A program made the position numbers and the translations under genes. The notes below the pieces were generated by a model. That model worked only from the letters and a program-made list of their open reading frames with translations, did not search any database and had not been told where the DNA came from. 64,000 bases of DNA from Pseudomarimonas arenosa (lineage in GTDB: Bacteria; Pseudomonadota; Gammaproteobacteria; Xanthomonadales; Xanthomonadaceae), in assembly GCF_014841215.1 (NCBI RefSeq), contig NZ_JACYTR010000020.1, positions 1 to 64,000 of the forward strand, given 5' to 3'. Positions 25,175 to 34,495 of the stretch are shown here, in pieces. Each line of letters starts with the position of its first letter. The first letter of the stretch is position 1.

Positions 25175-27313
25175 CTACAAGGCCTCAAAACCGCCGATGA
25201 AGATCCGATCCACTGGCAGCGATTCCCACAGCGGTCCGTCCGTGGTGACCTGAATGCCCTGAACACCCGAATACAGCGAGTGAGTCGCCGCTTCTCCGAG
25301 TCTGACCGAACCCAGGGTTGAATCCATGCCCTTGTGCAGCACCACCGTCGCGCTACCACGGCTGGGGTGATTCATTTGAATCGACCAGCGGTCGCCCAGG
25401 TCGCTCAATGCCACACTGGTTTCGCCCTCCGCAATGTCGCGTCCACTGATTACGTTGAGGAAGTAGCTCTCAACGCTGCCGCTGCTGTCCAGCTCAAGGC
25501 GGTACTGGCCGGCGGCTGGAGTCCCGCCGACGTCTTCATCGACGATGCGAAAACTGGGCAGGCTCGGCAACAAGGTGTGCAGATCGACGACCTGATCGCC
25601 AACGGTCGCGCTGAGTCGATTGCCATTGCTGATCGGCGCTGTCTCAAAATGCATGACAAAGGTCCGAACGACCTGTTCAGCAGGGATTTGCGCCGCCAGG
25701 GGACGATCACGCAGCACCCAGTTGGCGGTGCCGTAGAAGGGAAGCTGAGAGTCACCGCTGGCGCGCATGCGATCCAGAATCACCAGTGCCTGCATCCGGC
25801 GAATGAACAGAAATTCGCGTAGCGCCCGATCGGCGTATGGCCAATCCACCCGCGTGCCCACCGGGTTTCGGTAGGCCTTCGAGTAGTCCACGGCGATGTA
25901 AGCGAATTCGGGATGATGCTGCAGGCGAACGACTCTCGGCAAACCCAGCGGTTGTTCGCCGGTGTCTTCCCCGTCGGGGATCACATGCGGTCCGCGTCCG
26001 ATCCAGGAGGCGGTGGAGCGGCCTTGAAACAACAGCCCATTGTGCGCCGGGGCTTCCTCGGTATCGATAGTGCCGACGCCGTTGAAGCCGGCCAGGCGCT
26101 CGGCGTAGCCGACCGACTCGCGACTTAACCACCGACCTCGGCGCCAGATCTGAAAACTGCCGCCATCGCGATGACGATGCTGCACGCCGCCGGGCGTTCC
26201 CAATTGCAGGTGGACCTGCATGGCCTGCGCGTCGTGTGAGCTGCGCATGTCCATGACTTGCGAACCGGGCGCGTAGTAGTCAAGCGGCAACTCCTGCAGC
26301 CAGGCAGAATCGCCGGTGCCGCCCAGGGCATCGAACAGCCATTGTCGGCCGGCACCGGTCTCGGCCAGCCAGGCGCGTATGTGGCGGGCATTGCCGCTGT
26401 CAGGACTGCGCTGACCCATCGCCCGAGCAAAGTCACCTAGGTAGTCACGAATATTGATCGCGCTGCCGTCACGAAAATGCTCGTCGTCATTGAATGGAAA
26501 CAACAAGTGGCCGCCGCTGAAGGCGCCGGTAATGCTGGTCGCGCCTGGGGTGGTGCCGTAGATCAGGGCATAGAGTGCCTCGCGAAAGAAATCCGTCTGG
26601 GTATAAGGATCGAGGCCATAGTCGGCGGCCGACTGAAAGGCGATCAGTGGATAGGCAAGCATGGCCACGCCGTAATCGCCGCCCTCGGCAAAAACGCCAC
26701 CGCGGCCGAAATCGCTGTACCAATCGGCAAACAGGGTGCTGAAACGAATGTCCAGGGCGTTGTCGATGTATTCCTGCGCGCGCGGGTTCTCGCCCATGCT
26801 GGTGATACCCCACAACAGGTTGTTACGCACCCTGCCCCAGAAGTAGTTGTTCGCCGAGGAGTCGATGTTGGCAAACCCGTCGGAATTCTCCTGGTCCAGA
26901 TAGCCATTCCAGCGAGCGACCAAGTTTGTTATCTGAGCACCGCTAAGGCGATGGTGGCACCAGTCGTAGATCAGCAGCAGCGAATCGCCCTGCTGTCGCA
27001 CCGCGTCGCGAAAGTTGCCACTCACTTCCCAGTCGGCCAGATAGCTCACCGCAAGATCGCAGTCGCTGTCATTGCCGGTCATCAGCCCGCGCAAGGCGCG
27101 CTGATAGTTCAGTGAGGTGGGATCAGATCCAGCCGGAACGAATGGGGTCGTTTGAAAATACGCTTGCGCCTGACTGAGACGATCCGGGTTGCCGAACCAG
27201 AGCCGTGGGTGGCTGTTGGGCACGGCAAGCTCGGCTGCCCACGCGGTGCTGCCCGCAAGCAGTGCCAGGAAAGCAATCAGTAGACGACTCAGTCGACTCG
27301 GCGCGGTGCACAT
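25175..27313 (-). CDS. Secreted heparinase II/III-like protein with C-terminal IFxxGFE motif
   Basis: The 712-residue protein has a Sec signal peptide (LLIAFLALLAGSTAWAAELA), an all-helical N-terminal half with NNYFWGRVRNNLLWGI, and a C-terminal beta part that includes QHRHRDGGSFQIWRRGRWLS. That His-rich segment recalls the catalytic sheet of heparinase II/III polysaccharide lyases, so an extracellular glycan is the probable substrate; I could not verify the family. The extreme C-terminus is DRIFIGGFEAL, very like the SIFSNGFE end of the metalloprotease at 36-40 kb. It is convergent with the response regulator gene, 26 bases apart. Confidence 0.6.
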   Translation of the reverse strand: MCTAPSRLSRLLIAFLALLAGSTAWAAELAVPNSHPRLWFGNPDRLSQAQAYFQTTPFVPAGSDPTSLNYQRALRGLMTGNDSDCDLAVSYLADWEVSGNFRDAVRQQGDSLLLIYDWCHHRLSGAQITNLVARWNGYLDQENSDGFANIDSSANNYFWGRVRNNLLWGITSMGENPRAQEYIDNALDIRFSTLFADWYSDFGRGGVFAEGGDYGVAMLAYPLIAFQSAADYGLDPYTQTDFFREALYALIYGTTPGATSITGAFSGGHLLFPFNDDEHFRDGSAINIRDYLGDFARAMGQRSPDSGNARHIRAWLAETGAGRQWLFDALGGTGDSAWLQELPLDYYAPGSQVMDMRSSHDAQAMQVHLQLGTPGGVQHRHRDGGSFQIWRRGRWLSRESVGYAERLAGFNGVGTIDTEEAPAHNGLLFQGRSTASWIGRGPHVIPDGEDTGEQPLGLPRVVRLQHHPEFAYIAVDYSKAYRNPVGTRVDWPYADRALREFLFIRRMQALVILDRMRASGDSQLPFYGTANWVLRDRPLAAQIPAEQVVRTFVMHFETAPISNGNRLSATVGDQVVDLHTLLPSLPSFRIVDEDVGGTPAAGQYRLELDSSGSVESYFLNVISGRDIAEGETSVALSDLGDRWSIQMNHPSRGSATVVLHKGMDSTLGSVRLGEAATHSLYSGVQGIQVTTDGPLWESLPVDRIFIGGFEAL

Positions 27314-27589
27314 AGAACGCTCTCAACCTGGCAAGCAACAATGTGTATATTGCGTGAAGTCCGCTCGAAGGGCTGCGCCGGCTATCAGCGCCCGGCTGCC
27401 GAATCTCGGTCGGCAGGCCGGCGCCGACCTCGCCGTCTGATCCCTGAATCCGCACGGGGCTGACGGGACAGCAAGCGCGCCGATGATCGCCAATCGAGTC
27501 GCCACCACATCGACGGCCAACCAAGTGTCATTCCCACGCAAGGGAATCCAGCGCGTCCGCTGATTGGACCAGCCTTGGCGGATAAGTGC

Positions 27590-27619
27590 TTGTAAGGCGG
27601 AAAGAAAAGCCGCTATACT
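27590..27619 (+). promoter_or_regulatory. Sigma-70 type promoter of rpmJ
   Basis: TTGTAA (27590-27595) and TATACT (27614-27619) are separated by 18 bases and lie about 35 bases before the L36 start codon. This is the best housekeeping-type promoter seen in the window, as expected for a ribosomal protein gene. A short GTCATTCCCACGCAAGGGAA palindromic remnant lies 40-60 bases upstream of it. Confidence 0.7.
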
Positions 27620-27654
27620 CGCGCGCTTGATTCCAGCAATCCTCGGGCGTTGTC

Positions 27655-27780
27655 ATGAAAGTTCTGTCTTCTCTCAAATCGGCCAAGAGCCGTCACCGCG
27701 ACTGCAAGGTTGTGCGCCGTCGTGGCAAAGTGTTCGTGATCTGCAAGAGCAATCCGCGCTTCAAGGCTCGTCAGCGCTAA
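27655..27780 (+). CDS. rpmJ: 50S ribosomal protein L36, type B
   Basis: The 41-residue basic protein starts [20 protein letters not shown] and ends NPRFKARQR, essentially the Xanthomonas L36 pattern. It binds 23S rRNA in the large subunit. The type-A protein holds zinc with three Cys and one His; here only two cysteines remain (Cys17 and Cys30) and the usual CxxC is replaced, so zinc is probably not bound. This is the longer type-B (YkgO-like) form. The gene has its own promoter and terminator and is not in the spc operon. Confidence 0.96.
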   Translation: MKVLSSLKSAKSRHRDCKVVRRRGKVFVICKSNPRFKARQR

Positions 27781-27803
27781 GCGACCAGCCACAGATCAGC
27801 AAG

Positions 27804-27824
27804 GGCCGCTTCAGCGGCCTTTTT
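27804..27824 (+). terminator. Rho-independent terminator of rpmJ
   Basis: GGCCGCTTCAGCGGCC forms a six-base GC stem with a four-base loop and is followed directly by TTTTT. It begins 24 bases after the rpmJ stop. Confidence 0.9.
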
Positions 27825-27914
27825 GCTATCTGCGCCCTGCATTTTTCTGCCTAAACCCGTCACAAAGCGTACACTTGGCGCGGTTTCCGCCCGTTTCGCT
27901 TCAGGAGAACGTCC

Positions 27915-28259
27915 ATGCTGCGTCAGGCTTGTGTGCTATCGATCGCCTTCTTTGTTGTCGGAACTATCGGTTGGGCTGCTCCAGCTCAGGCCGATGTATT
28001 GCTGATTGAACGTGTTGAAGCGCGCAAGGACATCGAGTTGCCCAAGCGCGGTGAGCTGAAGGATCAGGTCGAAAGAAAGTTTGGCAAGCCGACCCAGATC
28101 CACGCCCCGGTCGGCGGCGGCAGCCCTCAGCATCCGCCCATTACCCGCTGGGACTATGCCGAGTTCTCGGTTTACTTCGAGCACAACCACGTTGTGAGCG
28201 CGGTGCTGAAGCGCACCTCCAAATACGAAACCGGCCCCAAAGCGGTCAGCGGACAGTGA
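27915..28259 (+). CDS. Conserved exported protein upstream of agmatine deiminase
   Basis: This 114-residue protein has a cleavable signal peptide (about residues 1-26, ending APAQA). The mature part is small, with KRGELKDQVERKFGKPTQIH and TRWDYAEFSVYFEHNHVVSAVLKR. The FGKP and WDY...VYFE pattern recalls small BamE/SmpA-like periplasmic domains, but I do not recognise a named family. TTCAGGAGAACGTCC supplies a strong ribosome binding site. Its stop overlaps the GTG start of aguA, so the two are co-translated; a functional link to polyamines is not established. Confidence 0.75.
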   Translation: MLRQACVLSIAFFVVGTIGWAAPAQADVLLIERVEARKDIELPKRGELKDQVERKFGKPTQIHAPVGGGSPQHPPITRWDYAEFSVYFEHNHVVSAVLKRTSKYETGPKAVSGQ

Positions 28260-29314
28260 GCTCGGCGGCACTGCGCTTTCCCGCTGAATGGGAAGCGCAA
28301 TCCGGGGTGATGATCGCCTGGCCGCACGACGGCACGGATTGGGCACCACGACTGGCCGAGGTGGAAACCACCTATGTCGCCCTGGTCGCCGCCATCACTC
28401 GCTTCGAACCGGTCGTGATCTGTGTCCGCGATGCCGCGCTTCGACAACACGCTGAGAGCCTGCTGTGCGAACACGCTGGCACCAGCATCGACCTCGGTCG
28501 AATCCGCTGGCTGGAGCTGGCCTATGACGATACCTGGCTGCGTGATTCCGGTCCAATCACCCTGATTGACACAGGCAGCGGCGACCGCCGGTTTCATCTG
28601 CTCGATTTTCGATTCACCGGTTGGGGCGGCAAGTATCGCGCAGAACAGGACGATGCCCTGGTGTCGCGCTGTTTTGAGCTTGGCCTGTTTTCGCCGCGCT
28701 GCTCTCACGCGCCGGTTGACTTTGCACTGGAAGGCGGTGCTGTGGAATCCGATGGTGCCGGCCGACTGCTCACCACCTGGGCCTGCCTGCATCAGCGACA
28801 CCCAGAGCGGGATGCCCAATCACTAACTGCCGCGCTGCGCGAGTACCTCTGCACGCCGGAAATCATGATGTTGGACCGCGGCTACCTGGATGGCGATGAC
28901 ACCGATGCCCACATCGACACGTTGGCCCGATTTGCGCCTGGGTCGCGGATCGTCTTTCAAGGCTGCCGACAACCCGACGACAAGCATCACGAAGAGCTGA
29001 CTGCTATGGCCGCGCAGTTGGCTGCCTTGCGGAACGCTGAAGGCCAGCCCTACGAACTGCTGGAAATGCCCTGGGCCGCCCCCATCTACGATGAAAGCCG
29101 ACGACTAGCAGCAAGCTATGCTAATTACCTGATCGTCAACGGTGCCGTGCTGTACCCGAGCTACGGTGATCCGGCTGACCGCGCAGCGGCTGATGTCCTG
29201 GCCAAGGCCTATCCAGGACGCGACATCGTGGGCGTGCCCTGCCGCCCCCTGATCTGGCAGAACGGCAGCCTGCATTGCATCACCATGCAGTTGCCGCAGG
29301 GTGTGCTGAGCTAA
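28256..29314 (+). CDS. aguA: Agmatine deiminase
   Basis: The 352-residue enzyme of the guanidino-group modifying superfamily hydrolyses agmatine to N-carbamoylputrescine and ammonia. Family marks are FPAEWEAQSGVMIAWPH, DDTWLRDSGP, the catalytic GDDTDAHIDTLARF segment, EMPWAAP and the C-terminal nucleophile region NGSLHCITMQLP. The start is GTG, overlapping the upstream stop as GTGA. Together with aguB 200 bases downstream it makes the two-step agmatine-to-putrescine route, linking arginine breakdown to polyamine synthesis. Confidence 0.96.
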   Translation: MSSAALRFPAEWEAQSGVMIAWPHDGTDWAPRLAEVETTYVALVAAITRFEPVVICVRDAALRQHAESLLCEHAGTSIDLGRIRWLELAYDDTWLRDSGPITLIDTGSGDRRFHLLDFRFTGWGGKYRAEQDDALVSRCFELGLFSPRCSHAPVDFALEGGAVESDGAGRLLTTWACLHQRHPERDAQSLTAALREYLCTPEIMMLDRGYLDGDDTDAHIDTLARFAPGSRIVFQGCRQPDDKHHEELTAMAAQLAALRNAEGQPYELLEMPWAAPIYDESRRLAASYANYLIVNGAVLYPSYGDPADRAAADVLAKAYPGRDIVGVPCRPLIWQNGSLHCITMQLPQGVLS

Positions 29315-29517
29315 CCGGCAGCTGGCGGTTGCCGAAGACATCGTTAGCAGGTGCTGAGATTTGTTTCAGCAGCCTGAAATCGCGCGATTAGAATGGCGCG
29401 CCCGGAAAGCAAGCACGCACGTGATTGATTTCCGACAAAGGTGGCGCGGTTATGCCGCGACCGTTTGCGCTGAAAACCTCCAGGAAGAGGTCTCAGCAGC
29501 TTGTTAGAGGGTCGATT

Positions 29518-30405
29518 GTGAGTAAAGCATCTCTGCGCGTGGCCTTGATTCAGGAGACCGATCAGGGCAGCACCGACGCCAATCTGGCGCGTATCGAACA
29601 GCGGGTCGCGGAAGCGAAGGCGAACGGTGCCGAGCTGATTTTGCTGCAAGAGCTGCACAACGGTGCCTATTTCTGTCAACACGAGGACGTCAGCGAGTTT
29701 GATCGCGCCGAGCCCATTCCCGGGCCATCCAGCCAGCGGCTTGGCGCCCTGGCGGCCAAGCATGTGGTGGTGATTGTGGCGTCCTTGTTCGAGCGCCGTG
29801 CACCCGGTCTCTACCACAACACGGCCATCGTGCTGGAGCGCGACGGTCGGCTGCTCGGCCGCTATCGCAAGATGCATATTCCCGATGACCCGGGCTTTCT
29901 GGAGAAGTTCTACTTCACTCCGGGTGACCTCGGTTTCGAGCCGATCGACACCTCGGTCGGCCGTCTCGGCGTTCTGGTCTGCTGGGATCAGTGGTACCCA
30001 GAAGCGGCACGCTTGATGGCCCTGGCCGGCGCTGAGCTGCTGCTCTACCCGACCGCCATCGGCTGGGATCCGAACGACCCGGACGACGAAAAACAGCGTC
30101 AGCGTCAGGCCTGGATTCTCAGCCACCGTGGCCACGCCGTGGCCAACGGCCTGCCTGTACTGAGCTGCAATCGGACCGGCTTCGAAGCATCGCCCACCGG
30201 CGGCGCCGGCATCCAGTTCTGGGGGTCGAGCTTTGTTTGTGGTCCGCAGGGCGAGTATCTCGCCGAAGCGGTCACCGACCAGCCGACCGTACTGATGGCC
30301 GACATCGATCTGCAGCGCAGCGAGAACGTGCGGCGCATCTGGCCGTTTCTTCGCGATCGACGCATCGATGCCTATCAAGATCTGCTCAAGCGCTACCGCG
30401 ACTAG
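29518..30405 (+). CDS. aguB: N-carbamoylputrescine amidase
   Basis: From the GTG at 29518 the product is 295 residues of the nitrilase (CN hydrolase) family and converts N-carbamoylputrescine to putrescine, CO2 and ammonia. The catalytic triad is visible: Glu in LILLQELHNGAYFC, Lys in GRYRKMHIPDDP and Cys in GVLVCWDQWYPEAAR. The open frame extends 31 codons upstream, but the added sequence is basic and not family-like; TTAGAGG before the GTG supports the later start. It follows aguA in the same direction. Confidence 0.95.
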   Translation: MSKASLRVALIQETDQGSTDANLARIEQRVAEAKANGAELILLQELHNGAYFCQHEDVSEFDRAEPIPGPSSQRLGALAAKHVVVIVASLFERRAPGLYHNTAIVLERDGRLLGRYRKMHIPDDPGFLEKFYFTPGDLGFEPIDTSVGRLGVLVCWDQWYPEAARLMALAGAELLLYPTAIGWDPNDPDDEKQRQRQAWILSHRGHAVANGLPVLSCNRTGFEASPTGGAGIQFWGSSFVCGPQGEYLAEAVTDQPTVLMADIDLQRSENVRRIWPFLRDRRIDAYQDLLKRYRD

Positions 30406-30410
30406 GCAGG

Positions 30411-31733
30411 ATGAAAGACGCCTTTGCAGGTCACAGCCCGGTGACTGAACAGTCTGAAACAGGGAACCCCGTTTCCATGAGTGCCAGCGACATGGACAGT
30501 TTGCCACAACCCGCGTCGCCCACACTTGCCGAATTGCTGCACGATCAACCGCTGAAGACGATTGTTCGCGATGACGTCGAGTTTGTATTGCTGGGAACTG
30601 CACATGTCTCCCGCGCCAGCGTTGACGCGGTCAACAACGCGCTGGACCACACCGCATTCGATGCCGTGGCGGTCGAGCTCTGCGAGGCGCGCTACCAATC
30701 GATGATCAAGCCCGACTCACTGGCTGAGCTGGATTTGTTCCGGGTCATCCAGGAAGGCAAGTCCGGCATGGTGGCGGCCAATCTGGCGCTGTCTGCCTAT
30801 CAGCGTCGACTGGCCGAACAGTTGAAGATCGAACCCGGGGCTGAAATGCGCGCGGCCATCGATCATGCCGAACGCCAGTCTCAAGCGCTGTGGAAGATCG
30901 ATCGTGATGTAGGGGTCACCTTGCGCCGCACCTACAGCTCGGTGGGCTGGTGGCAGCGCGCCAAACTGATGGGCGGTTTGATCGGCAGCGTGCTGGTCGA
31001 CGAGCAAGTGGACGCCGAAGAGATCGAAAAGCTGAAACAAGGTGATATGTTGGAAAGCACCTTCAGTGAATTCGCCCAGCGTAGCGACAAGCTCTACCAC
31101 GCCTTGATCGCCGAGCGCGACCAGTTCATGGCCGCCGAACTGCGGCGCCACGCTGCCGAGCTGCCAAACAATGGCTATGCGCGCCGAGTACTGGTGGTGG
31201 TTGGCGCCGGCCATCTGGCCGGACTGGCTCGGCACCTGGCCGACGATCAGCAACACCCGGTTGAGCTGAGCCGCGCACTGACCGCGCTACCACCACCGAC
31301 GCGTTGGGGAACCTGGTTCTCACTGATCTTCGCAGCCCTGGTTCTCGGCGGCTTCGCCTGGGGCTTTGCCAGCGGCGTGGAACTGGGCACTGAACTGGTA
31401 CTTGCCTGGGTGCTGGCTACCGGCACGCTGGGCGCCCTGGGTTGTGCGATCGCTGGCGGCCACCCCTTGAGCATCATCGCAGCCTTCGTCGCTTCCCCGC
31501 TGACGCCCCTGCACCCCTTTCTGGCCTCTGGCACTGTCAGCGCCCTGGTCGAACTCACCCTGCGCCGACCCACGGTTGCCGATTTTTCGAGCCTGCGTGA
31601 CGACGTGACCTCGCTCAGCGGCTGGTGGCGCAACCGGGTTTCCCGGGTCTTGGTGAACTTCTTCCTGACCAGTTTTGGGACGGCCATCGGAGTGTATCTC
31701 GCCGGATGGCGTATGCTTGAGGCATTGTTGTAG
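30411..31733 (+). CDS. TraB/PrgY family membrane protein
   Basis: This is a protein of about 440 residues. The N-terminal domain has LLGTAHVSRASVDAV and AVAVELCEARY, the GxxH and ELC motifs of the TraB/PrgY/GumN superfamily, suspected to be metal-dependent hydrolases. The C-terminal third has several membrane helices (FSLIFAALVLGGFAWGFASG and onward) and ends near a last helix that includes TAIGVYLAGW. The molecular role in bacteria is unknown; the Enterococcus member prevents self-response to a pheromone. An alternative ATG lies at 30477. It follows aguB after five bases, so both are likely in one transcript. Confidence 0.85.
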   Translation: MKDAFAGHSPVTEQSETGNPVSMSASDMDSLPQPASPTLAELLHDQPLKTIVRDDVEFVLLGTAHVSRASVDAVNNALDHTAFDAVAVELCEARYQSMIKPDSLAELDLFRVIQEGKSGMVAANLALSAYQRRLAEQLKIEPGAEMRAAIDHAERQSQALWKIDRDVGVTLRRTYSSVGWWQRAKLMGGLIGSVLVDEQVDAEEIEKLKQGDMLESTFSEFAQRSDKLYHALIAERDQFMAAELRRHAAELPNNGYARRVLVVVGAGHLAGLARHLADDQQHPVELSRALTALPPPTRWGTWFSLIFAALVLGGFAWGFASGVELGTELVLAWVLATGTLGALGCAIAGGHPLSIIAAFVASPLTPLHPFLASGTVSALVELTLRRPTVADFSSLRDDVTSLSGWWRNRVSRVLVNFFLTSFGTAIGVYLAGWRMLEALL

Positions 31734-31816
31734 CGTTCGATCGGATTTTGCGGTAAAGAAGTCCGATTGGCCTGCCCGCAGTGGGGACAGGCAAACGTTC
31801 ACATCGGGGGGTGGGC

Positions 31817-34435
31817 GTGCAGTCGGTTCTGCTAGCGGAAGCATCTAACACGCGAAGACGCGCATTGTCAGTGCTGCTGACTCAGCGTGGCTTCGGCGTG
31901 ACCGCGCTGGGCAGTCTCGACGATACCTACACCCTGCTGATGCGCGCCGCTGGCAGCACCTCAAGGTTCGATGCCGTCGTCATCGGCTGGCCCGAGTACA
32001 GCGACGGGATTGCCGAAGATGTATTCGGCCTGCTGCATGGCGCCTTGTTCGAGCACTTGCCGGTGCTGGTGCTGAGCGACTCCACCAGTGCGGCAGCAAT
32101 CAACTGGCGGATGACCCGGCCGCGAACCTCGCTCCTGCCCTGGGCGGACTTCCAGGAAGCGCCGGCGGCCTTGAGTCACCTGCTGGAACCCAATACCAAG
32201 GATGAAGCGCCGATCAGCGATGACGGCCCGCCCTTGAGGATGCTGCTGGTCGACGATTCCGCCACCGTGCGGGCAGCGTTCTCACGCCTGCTGTCGAAGG
32301 ACGGCTTTATCGTCGAAACCGCCTCCGGCGTCGCCGAGGGCCTGAACAAGCTGCGCTCGCAGACGTTCGACATCGCGGTCGTCGACTACTTCATGCCGGG
32401 TCGTAACGGCACCGAGCTGATCGCCGAGCTGCGCCATCATCCGCAAACGGCCCGCGTGGTGCCGGCGATCATCACTGGCGCCTATTCCGATGATGTGATC
32501 CGCGCCTCGTTGGCCTCGGGCGCGGTAGAGTGCCTGTTCAAGAGCGAGGCCAAGGAGTTGTTCATCGCCCGCATCAATTCGCTGGCGCGCACCGTGCGTG
32601 ACCGCAAGGCGATTGAATCGGAGCGCCGTCGCCTGGAGGGCATTCTCTCCTCGGTGGGCGATGGCGTTTACATGGTCGATCCCGAGGGCGGTATTCGACT
32701 GATCAACCCGGCGGCGCTTGACCTACTGGGCTACTCCGACGCCGATGCGCTGCTTGGCAAGAATGCCTATGAAGCCGTTCACTATGCCCATGAAGACGGC
32801 ACCCTGATTCCGCGCGGGCAATGCCCACTGCTGCAAAGCTATGCGCGCGGCAGCGAATTGACCGGCTGGCAGACTGCGTTCTGGACCCAGACCGGCCGCG
32901 CAGTGCCGGTGGAATGCACGGTTTTCCCGATGCGGGTCGACGGCGAACGCAGTGGTTCAGTGATTGCCTTCCGTGATGTCTCCGCGCGTCGGCGGCTGGA
33001 AGCTGATCTGCGCTGGGCCGCCGAACACGACACCTTGACCAAGCTGCATAACCGGCATTGGTTCGAACGCCAGTTGGAAGAAGAAATCGCGCGTCTGCGG
33101 CGCAGCCATCAGACCTCCCTGCTGCTGTTCATGGATGTCGACCGCTTCAAGTACATCAACGACACGGCCGGTCACGGAGCGGGCGATCAGCTGTTGATTG
33201 AAGTGGCGCAGCGCCTGAAACTGCGCCTGCGCGGTAGTGACCACCTCGCCCGTATGGGCGGTGATGAATTTGCGTTGATTCTGCGCAATGTATCCGTTGA
33301 GGATTATCAGAATCTGGCCGACGGCTTCCGCCGTGCCCTCACCGCGGCGCCGTTTTCCTACGGTGGAAAATCCTATCGAATCACCACCTCGATTGGTGTC
33401 GCTGCGCTGGATAATCGAACTCTATCGCCGTCGGAAGCGATGGCGCAGGCCGATCTGGCCTGTCACAACGCAAAGAATTCCGGTCGCAACCAAACCGCCG
33501 TATTCACCCCGGATTCCGGCGAGCGCGCCGCGATGGATCGCGACCTCGGCTGGTCGGTACGCTTGGAAGAGGCTTTGCGCCACAACCTGTTCGTGCTGGC
33601 CTATCAACCCATCGTTCCACTCGAAGGCATCCTCAGTGAAGGCAGCGACGGTGGCAATGAGTTGTGGCGCCGGCAGCTGGCGCGCAATCCGGAAAGCCCG
33701 GCGATGTTCGAGGTGCTGCTTCGGATGAAGGACTCGCAAGGCGAGTTGATTCTGCCGGCGGCCTTCATGCCTACCGCCGAGCGCTTCGGCATGATGCGCG
33801 ACATCGATCGCTGGGTGATCGAAAACGCCCTGCGCGACCTGCGCAATGTGCGTGATTCTGCGCGTCCCGTGTCACTCACCATCAACCTCCACACCCAATC
33901 CCTTGGCGACACCGGACTCGCCGCCTACGTCACCAACAAGGTGGTCGAGTACGACATCGATGCCAGCCAGTTGATCTTCGAAATTACCGAATCGCACGCC
34001 ATTGACGACGTAGCCGGTGCTCAGCGCGTGCTGCACGATCTGCGTCAACTGGCATTGCGCATTGCCGTCGATGACTTCGGCACCGGCTTCTCAACCTTTG
34101 CCTACTTGCGCCAGCTGGAAGCCGATATCCTGAAGATCGACGGTTCGCTGATCCAGGGGCTGCCGCACGATCCACTCGACCGCACCGTGGTGGCGGCGCT
34201 GACCAGCATTGCCGAGGCGGCCGGCAAGATCACCATTGCCGAGTGCGTGGAAGACCCCGAGGCATTGATAGCCCTGCTCGAATGCGGGGTTGATCTGGCT
34301 CAGGGCAATGCCGTCGGGCAACCTCGCCTGCACCTTCGCGCACCGCCACTGATCGCGGTCAAGGGCGAAGAGGCAGACGAAGAACAGGAAACACGACGGG
34401 CCCAGCCGGTCGAAAAACACAGCGTCGGCAAGTAA
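31817..34435 (+). CDS. REC-PAS-GGDEF-EAL signalling protein
   Basis: The product has about 872 residues. An N-terminal receiver-like domain has lost its acidic residues (VVIGWPEY in place of the acceptor). A full receiver follows (LLVDDSATVR, acceptor Asp in VVDYFMPGRNG), then PAS (about 275-395), GGDEF with an intact RMGGDEFALI, and an EAL domain with FEVLLRMKD, TESHAIDD, DDFGTGFSTFAYLRQL and KIDGSLIQGL. The double receiver front end matches the protein at 23.1-25.1 kb, suggesting relatedness. Cyclase activity is likely; the EAL domain has AECVED instead of AEGVET and may be weak. The start is uncertain: GTG at 31817 follows a GGGGG tract, but GTG at 31781 is also open. Confidence 0.87.
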   Translation: MQSVLLAEASNTRRRALSVLLTQRGFGVTALGSLDDTYTLLMRAAGSTSRFDAVVIGWPEYSDGIAEDVFGLLHGALFEHLPVLVLSDSTSAAAINWRMTRPRTSLLPWADFQEAPAALSHLLEPNTKDEAPISDDGPPLRMLLVDDSATVRAAFSRLLSKDGFIVETASGVAEGLNKLRSQTFDIAVVDYFMPGRNGTELIAELRHHPQTARVVPAIITGAYSDDVIRASLASGAVECLFKSEAKELFIARINSLARTVRDRKAIESERRRLEGILSSVGDGVYMVDPEGGIRLINPAALDLLGYSDADALLGKNAYEAVHYAHEDGTLIPRGQCPLLQSYARGSELTGWQTAFWTQTGRAVPVECTVFPMRVDGERSGSVIAFRDVSARRRLEADLRWAAEHDTLTKLHNRHWFERQLEEEIARLRRSHQTSLLLFMDVDRFKYINDTAGHGAGDQLLIEVAQRLKLRLRGSDHLARMGGDEFALILRNVSVEDYQNLADGFRRALTAAPFSYGGKSYRITTSIGVAALDNRTLSPSEAMAQADLACHNAKNSGRNQTAVFTPDSGERAAMDRDLGWSVRLEEALRHNLFVLAYQPIVPLEGILSEGSDGGNELWRRQLARNPESPAMFEVLLRMKDSQGELILPAAFMPTAERFGMMRDIDRWVIENALRDLRNVRDSARPVSLTINLHTQSLGDTGLAAYVTNKVVEYDIDASQLIFEITESHAIDDVAGAQRVLHDLRQLALRIAVDDFGTGFSTFAYLRQLEADILKIDGSLIQGLPHDPLDRTVVAALTSIAEAAGKITIAECVEDPEALIALLECGVDLAQGNAVGQPRLHLRAPPLIAVKGEEADEEQETRRAQPVEKHSVGK

Positions 34436-34495
34436 CCTGTCGTTGCACTGAAACGATCGGCTGGCAACTGCTCGCCAGCCCACGGCGAGACAAGG

